Origin: Thiobacillus sp.
GTDB lineage: Bacteria; Pseudomonadota; Gammaproteobacteria; Burkholderiales; Thiobacillaceae
DNA length: 14,437 nucleotides
Assembly (NCBI GenBank): GCA_020217265.1
Contig: JAIWOS010000179.1
Location: 1-14,437 of the forward strand
Reading direction: 5' to 3'
Each line of letters starts with the position of its first letter. The stretch's first letter is position 1. Shown here one piece after another: positions 1 through 7,920 of the stretch. Under the pieces are notes generated by a model. It worked only from the letters and a program-made list of their open reading frames with translations, did not search any database and was not told where the DNA came from. The translations under genes were made by a program, and so were the position numbers.

Positions 1-1638
1 TGCGGCGGCGGGCACGGCGGGCGCCGCCACCGGGGCGGGCATGGGTTGCGGCGGCGGGGCGATGGATTTGACGGCGGCTTCCTGGCGCGCGGGCGCGGCG
101 GCCTGGGCGGTCTGGTAGATGGCGTCGGTTTCCGGCACGGTCGCCATCTTGTAGCTGGGCTCGGCGGCACCGCTCTGGTTCAGCTCGTCGTGACGCAGGC
201 GCGTGAGCGTGTAGTTCGGCGTCTCCATGTGGATGTTGGGGATCAACACCACGTTGACCTTGAGCCGGGATTCGATGGCGTGGATGTCGACGCGCTTTTC
301 GTTCAAGAGGAAAGTGGCGACGTCGACCGGCAGCTGCACGTGCACGGCGCCGGTGTTCTCCTTCATCGCCTCCTCCTGCAGGATGCGCAGGATGTGCAGC
401 GCCGACGATTCGGTGCCGCGGATGTGGCCGGTGCCATGGCAGCGCGGGCAGGTGGTGTAGCTGGTTTCACCGAGCGAGGGCTGGAGGCGCTGGCGCGACA
501 TTTCCAGGAGGCCGAAGCGCGAGATCTTGCCGGTCTGCACGCGCGCGCGGTCGTGATGCAGGGCATCCTTCAGGCGGTTTTCCACCTCGCGCTGGTGCTT
601 GGGGTTCTCCATGTCGATGAAGTCGATCACGATCAGCCCGCCCAGGTCTCTCAATCGCATCTGGCGCGCGATCTCGTCGGCCGCTTCGAGGTTGGTGTTG
701 AACGCGGTCTGCTCGACGTCGCTGCCCTTGGTGGCGCGCGCCGAGTTGACGTCCACCGACACCAGCGCCTCGGTATGGTCGATGACGATGGCACCGCCCG
801 ACGGCAAATTGACCTGGCGCGAGAACGCCGATTCGATTTGGTGCTCGATCTGGAAGCGCGAGAACAGCGGAATGTCGTCGCGGTACAGCTTGACCTTGCT
901 GACGTTGGCCGGCATCACGTTTTCCATGAAGGCGCGGGCCTGTTCGTACACGTCTTCGGTATCGATCAGGATTTCGCCGATGTCCGCCGAGAAGTGGTCG
1001 CGGATGGCGCGGGTGATGAGGTTGGATTCGAGGTAGATGAGCTCGGGCGCCTTGATCTGCTTCGCAGCGCCGTCGATCGCTTCCCAGATGCGCAGCAGAT
1101 AGGAGAGATCCCACTGGAATTCCTCGGCGGAACGGCCGATGCCGGCGGTGCGCGCGATCAGGCTCATGCCCTCGGGCACGTCGAGCTGGGCCAGGGTGTC
1201 GCGCAGTTCGTTGCGTTCCTCGCCTTCGATGCGGCGCGAGACGCCACCGCCGCGCGGGTTGGTCGGCATCAGCACGACGTAGCGGCCGGCGAGCGAGATG
1301 TAGGTGGTGAGCGCCGCGCCCTTGTTGCCGCGCTCGTCCTTTTCCACCTGGACCAGGAGTTCCTGGCCTTCTTTCAGGTTTTCGGGAATCTTGCCGTTGC
1401 CGGGCAGGCAGGAACGGGCGATTTCCTTGAATGGCAGGAAGCCGTGGCGTTCGCAGCCGTAGTCGACGAAAGCGGCTTCGAGGCTGGGCTCGACGCGGGT
1501 GACGACACCCTTGTAGATGTTGCCCTTGCGTTGTTCCTTGCTGGCGGACTCGATGTCAAGGTCGACGAGTTTTTGTCCGTCGACGATGGCAACCCGGAGT
1601 TCTTCCGCCTGGGTTGCATTGAATAGCATGCGCTTCAT
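1..1638 (-). CDS. rne: Ribonuclease E, N-terminal catalytic part (3' end beyond window)
   Basis: Essential single-strand endoribonuclease for mRNA decay and rRNA/tRNA processing, and scaffold of the degradosome. The 546 visible codons begin [15 protein letters not shown], the usual RNase E start, with GGGAG five bases ahead of the ATG. An S1 RNA-binding domain lies at about residues 35-120, followed by the 5'-sensor and DNase I-like regions. The metal-binding aspartates are visible as D296 (SVDVNS) and D339 (VIDFIDM), and the zinc-link cysteines as C397 and C400 (CPRCHGTG). These align at a constant offset of 7 with E. coli D303, D346, C404 and C407. After about residue 510 the chain becomes Ala/Pro-rich, the start of the disordered C-terminal scaffold, which is cut by the window edge. 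The gene is divergent from rluC, as in many proteobacteria. RNase G is less likely because of the extended tail and the rluC neighbour. Confidence 0.96.
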   Translation of the reverse strand, partial: MKRMLFNATQAEELRVAIVDGQKLVDLDIESASKEQRKGNIYKGVVTRVEPSLEAAFVDYGCERHGFLPFKEIARSCLPGNGKIPENLKEGQELLVQVEKDERGNKGAALTTYISLAGRYVVLMPTNPRGGGVSRRIEGEERNELRDTLAQLDVPEGMSLIARTAGIGRSAEEFQWDLSYLLRIWEAIDGAAKQIKAPELIYLESNLITRAIRDHFSADIGEILIDTEDVYEQARAFMENVMPANVSKVKLYRDDIPLFSRFQIEHQIESAFSRQVNLPSGGAIVIDHTEALVSVDVNSARATKGSDVEQTAFNTNLEAADEIARQMRLRDLGGLIVIDFIDMENPKHQREVENRLKDALHHDRARVQTGKISRFGLLEMSRQRLQPSLGETSYTTCPRCHGTGHIRGTESSALHILRILQEEAMKENTGAVHVQLPVDVATFLLNEKRVDIHAIESRLKVNVVLIPNIHMETPNYTLTRLRHDELNQSGAAEPSYKMATVPETDAIYQTAQAAAPARQEAAVKSIAPPPQPMPAPVAAPAVPAAA

Positions 1639-1677
1639 TTTTTCTCCCGCGCGCACGCATACGGGACAGGCCAGACT

Positions 1678-1696
1678 GCCGCTGAAGCTCAGCGGC
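1678..1696 (-). promoter_or_regulatory. Perfect hairpin in the rne 5' leader
   Basis: GCCGCTGA and TCAGCGGC form an 8-bp perfect stem around a three-base loop. It sits about 40 nt upstream of the rne start codon, between that codon and any upstream promoter. There is no T-run on the rne side, so it does not look like an intrinsic terminator. By analogy with the E. coli rne leader it may be an RNase E-responsive or structural element; the function is inferred. Confidence 0.4.
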
Positions 1697-1747
1697 TCAT
1701 GCGATCACGGGTGAAGTGGGCGAATGCATGGTTGGGGTGTCCTGTTC

Positions 1748-1764
1748 CTGGAGAGGGTCTCCGG
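1748..1764 (-). promoter_or_regulatory. Second hairpin in the rne leader
   Basis: CTGGAGA pairs with TCTCCGG over 7 bp, with one G-T wobble when read as plus-strand RNA and a three-base GGG loop. In rne (minus) RNA the wobble becomes an A-C mismatch near the stem base, leaving five perfect inner pairs and one closing pair. It overlaps the GC palindrome at 1761-1773, so alternative folds are possible. It lies about 110 nt ahead of the rne start. The role in autoregulation is a guess from position. Confidence 0.25.
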
Positions 1765-2021
1765 CCGGGCCGGGGCGGTCTTTCCGGTTCCCGCTGGAAT
1801 GAATCTTCCGGGCGTGAACGCTGTTTTCGTATGCGTGGTGTCGCGTCGTTGATAACATCGCTGCTTTGCCGACTGGCGGGGCGGGTGGCTTCGACTGTTC
1901 GCGGGGCGGGTGCCGGGCGGCAGGAATCCAGACGGGCCGGGCAGGCGGCGGCCGGTGAGCGTTGTAACCGGCGTGGTATCCATGGACAGGCAAAACGAGG
2001 CCTGAACCGGCGGTAGTGTAT

Positions 2022-2990
2022 ATGAAAATGAAGGACTTAGAGAAAGATTCTGTCCGGCGCCTCACGATCGGCGACGGCGCCGACGGTCAGCGCCTCGACA
2101 ACTTCTTGCTGGGCGAATTGAAAGGCGTGCCCAAGAGCCGCATCTACAAGCTGGTGCGTGGCGGCGAGGTGCGTGTCAACGGCGGCCGCATCGACGTCGG
2201 CTACCGTTTGCAGCCCGGCGACGAGGTGCGCATTCCGCCGGTGCGCATGGCCGCGCCGAAGGCGGGCAGTGTGGCCAGACTGCCGCCTTCGACCAACCGT
2301 CTGCTGCCCCACGTTCTCTATCGCGACGAGGCGCTGATTGCCTTGAACAAACCCGCCGGCATGGCGGTGCATGGCGGCAGCGGCGTCTCGCGCGGGGTGA
2401 TCGAGCAGATGCGGCTGGAACTGCCGGAATGCCGCTACATGGAACTGGTGCACCGGCTCGACCGTGAAACCTCGGGCGTGCTCTTGATCGCCCTGAAGCG
2501 GCGCGCGCTGGTGAACCTGCACGAAGCCATGCGCGAGGGGAAAATCCGCAAGCGCTACCTCACGCTCGTGGCCGGACGCTGGCCCAATCCGGTTCAGCAC
2601 GTGAAACTGCCGCTCCACAAGCGCGTGGACGAGAACGGCGAAAAGCGCGTGACCGTGCGCGACGACGGCCAGACCGCGCACACCATTTTTCGCCGGCTGG
2701 AGACGTTCGCTGATTTCACCCTGCTCGAAGCCGAACTGAAGACCGGCCGCACCCACCAGATTCGCGTCCACACCTCGCATCTGGGCTTTCCCATCGCGGG
2801 CGACGACAAGTACGGCGACTTCGAACTGAACCGGGCGCTCGCCAAGCGCGGACTGAAACGCATGTTCCTGCACGCCGCGCATCTGGCATTTGCCCACCCC
2901 ATGACCGGCGAGCCGCTCGACATCGATGCGCCGCTGCCCGCCGACCTGACGGCTTTTCTCGAAACCCTGAACCATGCCCAAGCAATTTGA
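2022..2990 (+). CDS. rluC: 23S rRNA pseudouridine synthase, RluC family
   Basis: Converts specific uridines of 23S rRNA (positions 955, 2504 and 2580 in E. coli) to pseudouridine. The 322-aa product has an S4 RNA-binding domain at about residues 20-80 (RLDNFL, SRIYKLVRGGEVRVNG). The RluA-family catalytic domain follows, with HRLDRETSG at 144-152 and catalytic D147, then KRYLTLV at 177-183 and the family motif TGRTHQIRVH at 241-250. Length fits RluC. The start is uncertain: ATG at 2022, ATG at 2028 and GTG at 2016 are all in frame and none has a strong ribosome-binding site. I took the first ATG. It lies opposite rne, as RluC often does, which favours RluC over RluA or RluD. It leads a five-gene operon and its end overlaps the next gene by 17 bp. 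Confidence 0.92.
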   Translation: MKMKDLEKDSVRRLTIGDGADGQRLDNFLLGELKGVPKSRIYKLVRGGEVRVNGGRIDVGYRLQPGDEVRIPPVRMAAPKAGSVARLPPSTNRLLPHVLYRDEALIALNKPAGMAVHGGSGVSRGVIEQMRLELPECRYMELVHRLDRETSGVLLIALKRRALVNLHEAMREGKIRKRYLTLVAGRWPNPVQHVKLPLHKRVDENGEKRVTVRDDGQTAHTIFRRLETFADFTLLEAELKTGRTHQIRVHTSHLGFPIAGDDKYGDFELNRALAKRGLKRMFLHAAHLAFAHPMTGEPLDIDAPLPADLTAFLETLNHAQAI

Positions 2991-3630
2991 TTTGTTGATC
3001 TTCGACTGGGACGGCACGCTGATGGATTCCGCTGGCGTGATCGTCGATTCGATCCAGCGCGCCTGCGCCGACATCGGCATTCCTGTGCCCTCGGAACGCG
3101 AAGCGCGCCAGATCATCGGCCTTGGCCTTGTCCAGGCGCTGCAAACCCTGCTGCCCGACCTGCCGGAAGGTGATTACCCACGCCTGGTCGAGCGCTATCG
3201 CCACCACTACCTGGGGCGCGACGAGGAGATTCCGCTGTTCGAAGGCGTGCCCGAGGGCATCCGCGATCTCGCCGAGCGCGGTTTCACGCTCGCCGTCGCC
3301 ACCGGCAAAAGCCGCGTGGGGCTGGCGCGAGCGCTGCAATCGAGCGGACTCGGCGCGCATTTTGCCGCCACCCGCTGCGCCGACCAGACGCACTCCAAGC
3401 CGCATCCGGCGATGGTGCTCGAACTGATCGACGAGCTCGACGCCGACCCGGCGCATACGCTGGTGATCGGCGACACCAGCCACGATCTCTTGATGGCGGC
3501 GAACGCCGGGGTGGCGCGGCTTGCCGTGACCTACGGCGCGCACGAGGCGGACGATCTGCATCCGCACGCGCCGCTGGCCCTGCTGGACAGTTTTGCCGAG
3601 GTGCACGCATGGCTGGCGGCGAACGCCTGA
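2974..3630 (+). CDS. HAD-IA family phosphatase (phosphoglycolate phosphatase-like)
   Basis: Soluble Mg-dependent phosphohydrolase of 218 aa. All four HAD motifs are visible: motif I DWDGTL at 11-16, with nucleophile D11 and acid/base D13; motif II T110 in ATGKS; motif III K142 in SKPHPAM; and motif IV GDTSHD at 166-171 with D167 and D171. The helical cap between residues 17 and 90 is the subfamily IA type, typified by Gph, which removes phosphoglycolate. The true substrate cannot be read from the sequence, so other small sugar phosphates are possible. The start overlaps the end of rluC by 17 bp and the end overlaps the Rieske gene by 22 bp, so translational coupling is likely. A HAD phosphatase after rluC is a familiar betaproteobacterial arrangement. 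Confidence 0.88.
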   Translation: MPKQFDLLIFDWDGTLMDSAGVIVDSIQRACADIGIPVPSEREARQIIGLGLVQALQTLLPDLPEGDYPRLVERYRHHYLGRDEEIPLFEGVPEGIRDLAERGFTLAVATGKSRVGLARALQSSGLGAHFAATRCADQTHSKPHPAMVLELIDELDADPAHTLVIGDTSHDLLMAANAGVARLAVTYGAHEADDLHPHAPLALLDSFAEVHAWLAANA

Positions 3631-3959
3631 TCTGCGCGGCGGACGCGCTGGCCGAGGGCGGGCGCGGCGTGCGCTTCGAGGTCGAGCGCCACGGCAAGCC
3701 CCAGCCTGCCTTCGTCGTGCGCCACGAGGGCCAGCCGCGCGCCTTTCTCAACCAGTGCGGCCACGTGCCGGTGGAACTCGACTGGAACGAGGGGGAATTC
3801 TTCGATGCGTCAAGGCTATACTTGATCTGCGCCACGCACGGCGCGCTCTACCACCCCGCCAGCGGCGCCTGCGTGGGCGGTCGCTGCGCCGGGCGCGGCC
3901 TCATCCCCATTCCCGTCGTCGAACGCGACGGTCTTGTCTATCTCGTGGAAACGCAATGA
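3609..3959 (+). CDS. Rieske [2Fe-2S] domain protein
   Basis: Small soluble electron-transfer protein of 116 aa consisting of little more than one Rieske domain. The cluster ligands are visible as C50-G-H52 and C74-A-T-H77, followed by the typical GALYHPASGACVGG segment (78-91), in which C88 and C93 are additional cysteines. No signal peptide or membrane segment is present, so it is probably cytoplasmic, like the ferredoxin components of oxygenases. No oxygenase or reductase gene is nearby, so its redox partner is unknown. It overlaps the HAD gene by 22 bp and its stop overlaps the sppA start (ATGA). The link with SppA is positional only and gives no obvious functional clue. Confidence 0.88.
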   Translation: MAGGERLICAADALAEGGRGVRFEVERHGKPQPAFVVRHEGQPRAFLNQCGHVPVELDWNEGEFFDASRLYLICATHGALYHPASGACVGGRCAGRGLIPIPVVERDGLVYLVETQ

Positions 3960-4900
3960 GCGAACAGCAAAAAGAACCCAATTGGGAACGTCAGGTACTC
4001 GAAAAACTGGCGATGTCGGCCATCCAGGAACAGCGGCGCAGCCGGCACTGGAGCATCCTGTTCAAGACGCTGGGATTTCTCTACCTGTTCATCGTGCTGT
4101 TTCTCGCGGCTGGCTGGTTCCGTTCCGACGGCGTCTCGATCAAGGCGCATACCGCGCTGGTCGACCTGCAGGGCGTGATCGCGGCCGACCAGGCGAGCGC
4201 CGACGCGGTGATCGCCAGCCTGCAAAGCGCGTTCGACGACAAGAAGACGCGCGGCGTCGTGCTGCGCATCAACAGCCCCGGCGGCAGCCCTGTGCAGGCC
4301 GGCCAGATCAACGACGAGATCAAGCGCCTGCGCAAGCTGCACCCGGCGGTTCCCCTGTACGTGGTGGTGGACGACATCTGCGCCTCGGGCGGTTATTACG
4401 TCGCCGCCGCAGCCGACAAAATTTTCGTCGACAAGGCCAGCATCGTCGGCTCAATCGGCGTTCTGATGGACGGTTTCGGTTTTACCGAAACCATGAAGAA
4501 GCTGGGCGTCGAACGGCGCCTGCTCACCGCAGGCGAGAACAAGGGCTTCCTCGATCCCTTCTCGCCGGCCGATCCCAAACAGGAGGCCTACGCCCGCCAG
4601 ATGCTGGAGGAAATCCACGGCCAGTTCATCAATGTCGTCCGCGCGGGACGCGGCAAGCGCCTGAAGGAAACGCCCGACATGTTCAGCGGCCTGGTGTGGA
4701 GCGGCGAAAAGAGCATCGCGCTCGGCCTGGCCGACGGCTTCGGCACTGTCGAATCCGTCGCGCGCGACGTCGTCAAGGCCGAGGATGTCGTCGATTTCAC
4801 CCAGCGCGAGGGCCTGGCCGAACGCCTGGCCGGGCGCCTGGGCGCGACCCTGGCCAAGGCCTGGTCGCCGTTCGCCAAGTCAGGCGTCGAACTGCGGTGA
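3956..4900 (+). CDS. sppA: Signal peptide peptidase SppA-type S49 serine protease
   Basis: Membrane-anchored protease of family S49 that degrades cleaved signal peptides and other membrane fragments. It has 314 aa, the short (36K-type) form rather than the duplicated E. coli SppA. A single membrane segment lies at about residues 35-54, with most of the chain periplasmic. The catalytic serine is S144 in CASGGYYVA. The general base is probably K196 in GENKGFLDPF, 52 residues later, the same spacing as S147/K199 in Bacillus subtilis SppA. RINSPGGSP (104-112) and SIVGSIGV (162-169) are further S49 signatures. The ATG overlaps the Rieske stop (ATGA), with GGAAA just upstream. The basic N-terminal segment before the membrane helix is cytoplasmic by the positive-inside rule. 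Confidence 0.92.
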   Translation: MSEQQKEPNWERQVLEKLAMSAIQEQRRSRHWSILFKTLGFLYLFIVLFLAAGWFRSDGVSIKAHTALVDLQGVIAADQASADAVIASLQSAFDDKKTRGVVLRINSPGGSPVQAGQINDEIKRLRKLHPAVPLYVVVDDICASGGYYVAAAADKIFVDKASIVGSIGVLMDGFGFTETMKKLGVERRLLTAGENKGFLDPFSPADPKQEAYARQMLEEIHGQFINVVRAGRGKRLKETPDMFSGLVWSGEKSIALGLADGFGTVESVARDVVKAEDVVDFTQREGLAERLAGRLGATLAKAWSPFAKSGVELR

Positions 4901-5112
4901 ACGGGTCCGGCTACCGCCCCATCGCCTGCGCCGACCACGAGCGCCTGGAATTTGCCGTGCTGACGAAACAGTGGCTGGAATTGCGGGTGAATGGCCATGC
5001 GCGCCGACTGCTGCCGCTGGATGTATACACGCGTGACGGCGCCGAATGGCTAAAGGCCCGGGACGAAGCGGGCGAGATTGTAGTGTTTCGACTGGACGAG
5101 ATCGCTTTTTAG
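4897..5112 (+). CDS. Rof (YaeO)-like Rho-binding antiterminator
   Basis: A 71-aa protein starting at GTG and overlapping the sppA stop (GTGA). The pattern YRPIACADHERLEFA, then a WLELRVNG strand, and the ending GEIVVFRLDEIAF match E. coli Rof/YaeO (YxPIxCxDxxxLExA ... RLDKI). Rof is a small beta-barrel, Sm-like protein that binds the Rho primary RNA site and inhibits Rho-dependent termination (established for E. coli). The assignment rests on motif recall, not a search. The frame is supported by the conserved pattern running its full length and by the typical start-stop overlap. It ends the operon; no clear intrinsic terminator follows in the 73-bp convergent gap. Confidence 0.75.
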   Translation: MNGSGYRPIACADHERLEFAVLTKQWLELRVNGHARRLLPLDVYTRDGAEWLKARDEAGEIVVFRLDEIAF

Positions 5113-5185
5113 TCCGCGCAGCATGCTCGGGCCGACTCGCCGGGCGGCTGTGTTGCCGCTGGCCGGGTTCGCCAGGGACGGCGCC

Positions 5186-5677
5186 TTAGCGCGGCGCCTG
5201 CCAGCAGTTGTTGTTCACCTGCCAGGTCATCGACAGCTGTTCGCCCGCGGGGAACAGCACGTATTTCAAACCGATGTAATCCGAGCCACGTCGCCAGAAC
5301 ATGGCGAGCAGGTTCTTTTCGCCGTTGGCGACGACGCTGGTGTAGGGGATGACCTTGAGCGGGTTGCCGTAGAGGTTGGAGTAGTTGGACGCGATGATGA
5401 CGAAGTGGCGGAAGGCGGGTTCGACTTCCTGGTCGAAGGCGACGAGCTTGTCGTTGCAGAAAGTGAAAAGGAAACGGCGTCCGGCAGGGTTGTTGGGCAG
5501 GTCGTAGGCGAACAGGCCGTCGCTGCCCACGGGCAGGGTCTTGTCGAAGTTCCAGGTCTTGAGTGCCTGTTCGACTTCGCTGCGGCTCATGCCGTTTTTG
5601 AATTCGCCGATTTCCCAGGCGTGGGCGGGCAGGGCGAGGCTGGCGACGAGGGCCAGCGTGGCGGTTTTGATTTTCAT
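5186..5677 (-). CDS. Secreted/periplasmic protein of unknown function
   Basis: A 163-aa protein with a clear Sec signal peptide: basic start MKIK, a hydrophobic core, and a probable cut after PAHA at residue 20. The mature protein starts WEIGEFKNGMSRSEVEQ. The GMSRSEV segment resembles the turn-helix at the start of BamE/SmpA-like and related small periplasmic folds, but that is only a resemblance. The remainder is mixed beta strands (RRFLFTF, KLVAFDQEV, GLKYVLF), with cysteines at 74 and 158 that could form a disulfide. I do not recognise the family. The ATG at 5677 was preferred to the upstream in-frame ATG at 5719 because it puts the signal peptide at the N-terminus; the ribosome-binding site is weak. 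It lies downstream of the DUF4197 gene across a 75-bp gap holding a hairpin. Confidence 0.75.
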   Translation of the reverse strand: MKIKTATLALVASLALPAHAWEIGEFKNGMSRSEVEQALKTWNFDKTLPVGSDGLFAYDLPNNPAGRRFLFTFCNDKLVAFDQEVEPAFRHFVIIASNYSNLYGNPLKVIPYTSVVANGEKNLLAMFWRRGSDYIGLKYVLFPAGEQLSMTWQVNNNCWQAPR

Positions 5678-5728
5678 GGTTGCCGGTTGTCGGTATGCGT
5701 TGCGGCTAGCATACCGCAAGGCATCGGG

Positions 5729-5746
5729 CCGGCGGATGACCGCCGG
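5729..5746 (-). repeat. Hairpin between two secreted-protein genes
   Basis: CCGGCGG-ATGA-CCGCCGG is a perfect 7-bp stem with a four-base loop, immediately after the stop codon of the DUF4197 gene. No T-run follows on the minus strand, so it is not a standard intrinsic terminator. It could stabilise the upstream mRNA 3' end or weaken read-through into the last gene. Confidence 0.4.
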
Positions 5747-5752
5747 GCCGGC

Positions 5753-6502
5753 TTACTTGCCGGTGACGGCGCTGAAGACCTTTTTCAAGAGGTCGCTGCC
5801 GGCGGACACGGGGTTGGCGCGGATCGCGGCTTCCTTTTCGCCGATGAGGGTGTAGAGCCGGTCGAGCGCTTGCTGGGTGACGTACTGCTCGACGTTGGAC
5901 TGGCTCTTGTCGACGAGGTTGAACTGGGCGGCCATACCGGCGTAGCGGTTGTACTGCTGGGCGAGCCCTGCCTTGTCGGTGGTGGTTTTGACGATGGGCA
6001 GGAAGCGCTCGGTGAGCTGGGTTTCGGTCTTCTTGCGGAAGAAGTCGGTGGCGGCGGTCTTGCCGCCGGTGAGGATGCCGCGGGCGTCGTCGAGCGTCAT
6101 CTGCTTCACCGATTCGACGAGCAGGGTCTTGGCTTCGGGCACCGCAGCCTCGGCAGCGCGGTTCATCGCCAGCACGAGGTCGTCGGCCTGCTGGCCCATG
6201 CCGAACATGCGCATGGCCTTTTCGGCTTTCTGGAGGTTTTTGGGCAGCGGGATTTTTAGCTGCGGATTGCCGAAAAAACCGTCCTTGACGCCGAGCTGGG
6301 CGACCGCGGCGTCTGCGCCGCGGGTCAGCGCTTCCTTGAGCGCGGCGTTGATGTCGGTGTTCGACAGCGCATTGACGCCGCCGGCCGCGGCTGGCTGGCT
6401 GGCGGGCTTGTTCACCACGCTTTTCAGCATGTCGTTCCAGTCGAAGGCGTGGGCGGGCAGGGCGAGCGCCAGGGCGGCAGCGAGGGCAAGGGTGCGTTTC
6501 AT
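5753..6502 (-). CDS. Secreted DUF4197 family protein
   Basis: A 249-aa protein with a Sec signal peptide (MKRT, then an Ala/Leu core, probable cut after PAHA at residue 19). The mature chain is almost entirely alpha-helical and matches my recollection of DUF4197. It contains a short linker FDWNDMLKSVVNK, then INAALKEALTRGADAAVAQLG (51-71), PLPKNLQKAEKAMRMFGMG (86-103), MTLDDARGILTGGKTAATDF (135-154) and a C-terminal region around LDRLYTLIGEKEAAIR. No catalytic residues are obvious and the function is unknown. GGAG lies about seven bases before the ATG. It starts only 20 bp after phoH, so the two are probably cotranscribed, although one product is cytoplasmic and the other exported. Confidence 0.85.
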   Translation of the reverse strand: MKRTLALAAALALALPAHAFDWNDMLKSVVNKPASQPAAAGGVNALSNTDINAALKEALTRGADAAVAQLGVKDGFFGNPQLKIPLPKNLQKAEKAMRMFGMGQQADDLVLAMNRAAEAAVPEAKTLLVESVKQMTLDDARGILTGGKTAATDFFRKKTETQLTERFLPIVKTTTDKAGLAQQYNRYAGMAAQFNLVDKSQSNVEQYVTQQALDRLYTLIGEKEAAIRANPVSAGSDLLKKVFSAVTGK

Positions 6503-6522
6503 GGCGGTCTCCGTGGATGGGC

Positions 6523-7920
6523 TTACAACACTTCGGCCGCGTAATCGGCCAGGCGCGAACGCTCGCCACGCTGCAGGGTGACGTGGCCGTTGTGCGGCCA
6601 GCCCTTGAAGTGGTCCACCACGTAGGTCAGACCCGAGCTGCCTTCGGTGAGGTAGGGCGTGTCGATCTGCGAGATGTTGCCGAGACAGACCACCTTGGTG
6701 CCGGGACCGGCGCGGGTGATCAGCGTCTTCATCTGCTTGGGCGTGAGGTTCTGCGCCTCGTCGATGATAAGAAACTTGTTGAGGAAGGTGCGGCCGCGCA
6801 TGAAATTTAACGATTTCACTTTGATGCGCGAGCGGATCAGGTCCTGCGTGGCGGCGCGGCCCCAGTCGCCGGCCTCGTCGTCGCTCTTGTTCAAGACGTC
6901 GAGGTTGTCTTCCAGCGCGCCCATCCACGGCGTCATTTTTTCTTCCTCGGTGCCTGGCAGAAAGCCGATGTCCTCGCCGACCGGAACGGTGACGCGGGTC
7001 ATGATGATCTCGGAGTAGATTTTCTTGTCGAGCACCTGCGCGAGGCCCGAAGCCAGGGTGAGCAGGGTCTTGCCGGTGCCGGCCTGGCCCAGCAGGGTGA
7101 CGAAATCGATCTCCGGGTCCATCAGCACGTTGAGCGCGAAATTCTGCTCGCGGTTGCGCGCGGTGATGCCCCACACGTTGTTCTTGTGGTGGGTGTAGTC
7201 CTTCACCGTGACCAGCTCGGCCTGCTTGCCCTCGACCTTGAGCACCTTGGCGTAGAGCGGGTTGGGGCCTTCCTGGTAGACGAACTCGTTGGGCAGCAGA
7301 TTGGGAACGAGCGGCCCCTTGAGGCGGTAGTGGGTAAAGCCGTTGGCCTGCCAGGATTCCATGCCCTTGCCGTGCGTGTCCCAGAAGTCCGCAGGCAGTT
7401 CGCGCAGGCCGGCGTAGAGGAGGTCGGTGTCTTCCAGCACCTTGTCGTTGAAGTAGTCCTCGGCGGGCAGGCCCAGCGCGCGCGCCTTGATGCGCATGTT
7501 GATGTCCTTGGACACCAGGATGACCTGCCGCTTGGGATAGTGGCGCGACAGGAACAGCACCACGCCGAGAATCTGGTTGTCGACCTTGCTGGTGGGCAGG
7601 TTCACCGGGATGTCGCCGGAAATCGCCTGGGTCTGCAGGAACAGCTTGCCGGTGGCGGCGTTGTGGCTGTGTGGCGCGAGCGGCACGCCTTCCTCGATGC
7701 TGTCGAGCTTGCTGACGATTTCGTCGAGGAAGCGGCTGGCCTGGCGCGCGTTGCGCGAGACTTCGTTCATGCCTTTCTTGTGCTGGTCCAGCTCTTCCAG
7801 CGTGGCGATCGGCACGTAGACGTCGTGTTCTTCGAAGCGGAACAGGCTGGTGGGGTCGTGCATCAGCACGTTGGTGTCGAGGACGAAGAGCTTGGGTTGA
7901 GCAGCGGCTTTTCTCGGCAT
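6523..7920 (-). CDS. PhoH-family protein: PIN domain fused to PhoH ATPase (PhoH2 type)
   Basis: A 465-aa two-domain protein. Residues 10-140 are a PIN nuclease domain: LFVLDTNVLMHD with D15, ATLEELDQHKKG with E42/E43, and later acidic candidates such as D114 and D138. Residues about 250-465 are the PhoH ATPase: Walker A GQAGTGKT at 278-285, Walker B LIIDEAQN at 384-391, and the sensor segment GNISQID near 414-420. PhoH2 proteins characterised elsewhere are RNA helicase/ribonucleases (family knowledge). Here all core motifs are intact, so activity is plausible. I chose the ATG at 7920 because MPRKAAAQPKLFVLDT places the PIN domain at the usual distance; the frame stays open upstream, but that extension has no conserved content. 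It heads a probable operon with DUF4197 and diverges from the HIRAN gene. Confidence 0.92.
   Translation of the reverse strand: MPRKAAAQPKLFVLDTNVLMHDPTSLFRFEEHDVYVPIATLEELDQHKKGMNEVSRNARQASRFLDEIVSKLDSIEEGVPLAPHSHNAATGKLFLQTQAISGDIPVNLPTSKVDNQILGVVLFLSRHYPKRQVILVSKDINMRIKARALGLPAEDYFNDKVLEDTDLLYAGLRELPADFWDTHGKGMESWQANGFTHYRLKGPLVPNLLPNEFVYQEGPNPLYAKVLKVEGKQAELVTVKDYTHHKNNVWGITARNREQNFALNVLMDPEIDFVTLLGQAGTGKTLLTLASGLAQVLDKKIYSEIIMTRVTVPVGEDIGFLPGTEEEKMTPWMGALEDNLDVLNKSDDEAGDWGRAATQDLIRSRIKVKSLNFMRGRTFLNKFLIIDEAQNLTPKQMKTLITRAGPGTKVVCLGNISQIDTPYLTEGSSGLTYVVDHFKGWPHNGHVTLQRGERSRLADYAAEVL

Larger units (their letters stand above)
1639..2021. promoter_or_regulatory. Divergent rne-rluC spacer containing the rne leader
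   Basis: About 380 bp without a credible gene; the short reading frames here show no family signature. In E. coli the equivalent spacer encodes a long rne 5' leader through which RNase E represses its own mRNA (established knowledge). Here the minus-strand leader can form at least two clean hairpins, listed separately, plus a GC palindrome at 1761-1773 (CCGGCC-G-GGCCGG). I could not identify a convincing -35/-10 pair for either gene, so promoter positions remain open. Calling this a regulatory leader is inference from position and structure. Confidence 0.55.

Noticed and set aside
46..1626. 526-codon open frame on the plus strand opposite rne
   Set aside because: It is in codon register with rne, so it arises from the GC-rich third positions of that gene. 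The product is low-complexity and matches no family, while the minus strand is unmistakable RNase E.
2037..3116. 359-codon open frame on the minus strand opposite rluC
   Set aside because: Shadow of rluC and the start of the HAD gene; no domain signature and no start signal.
5180..5198. GGCGCC inverted repeat at the end of the 163-aa secreted protein gene as a terminator
   Set aside because: It spans the stop codon and is not followed by a T-run on either strand.
5123..6259. 378-codon plus-strand frame across two minus genes
   Set aside because: Crosses the gap between two well-supported minus-strand secreted proteins and has only repetitive Gly/Val/Ala/Asp content.
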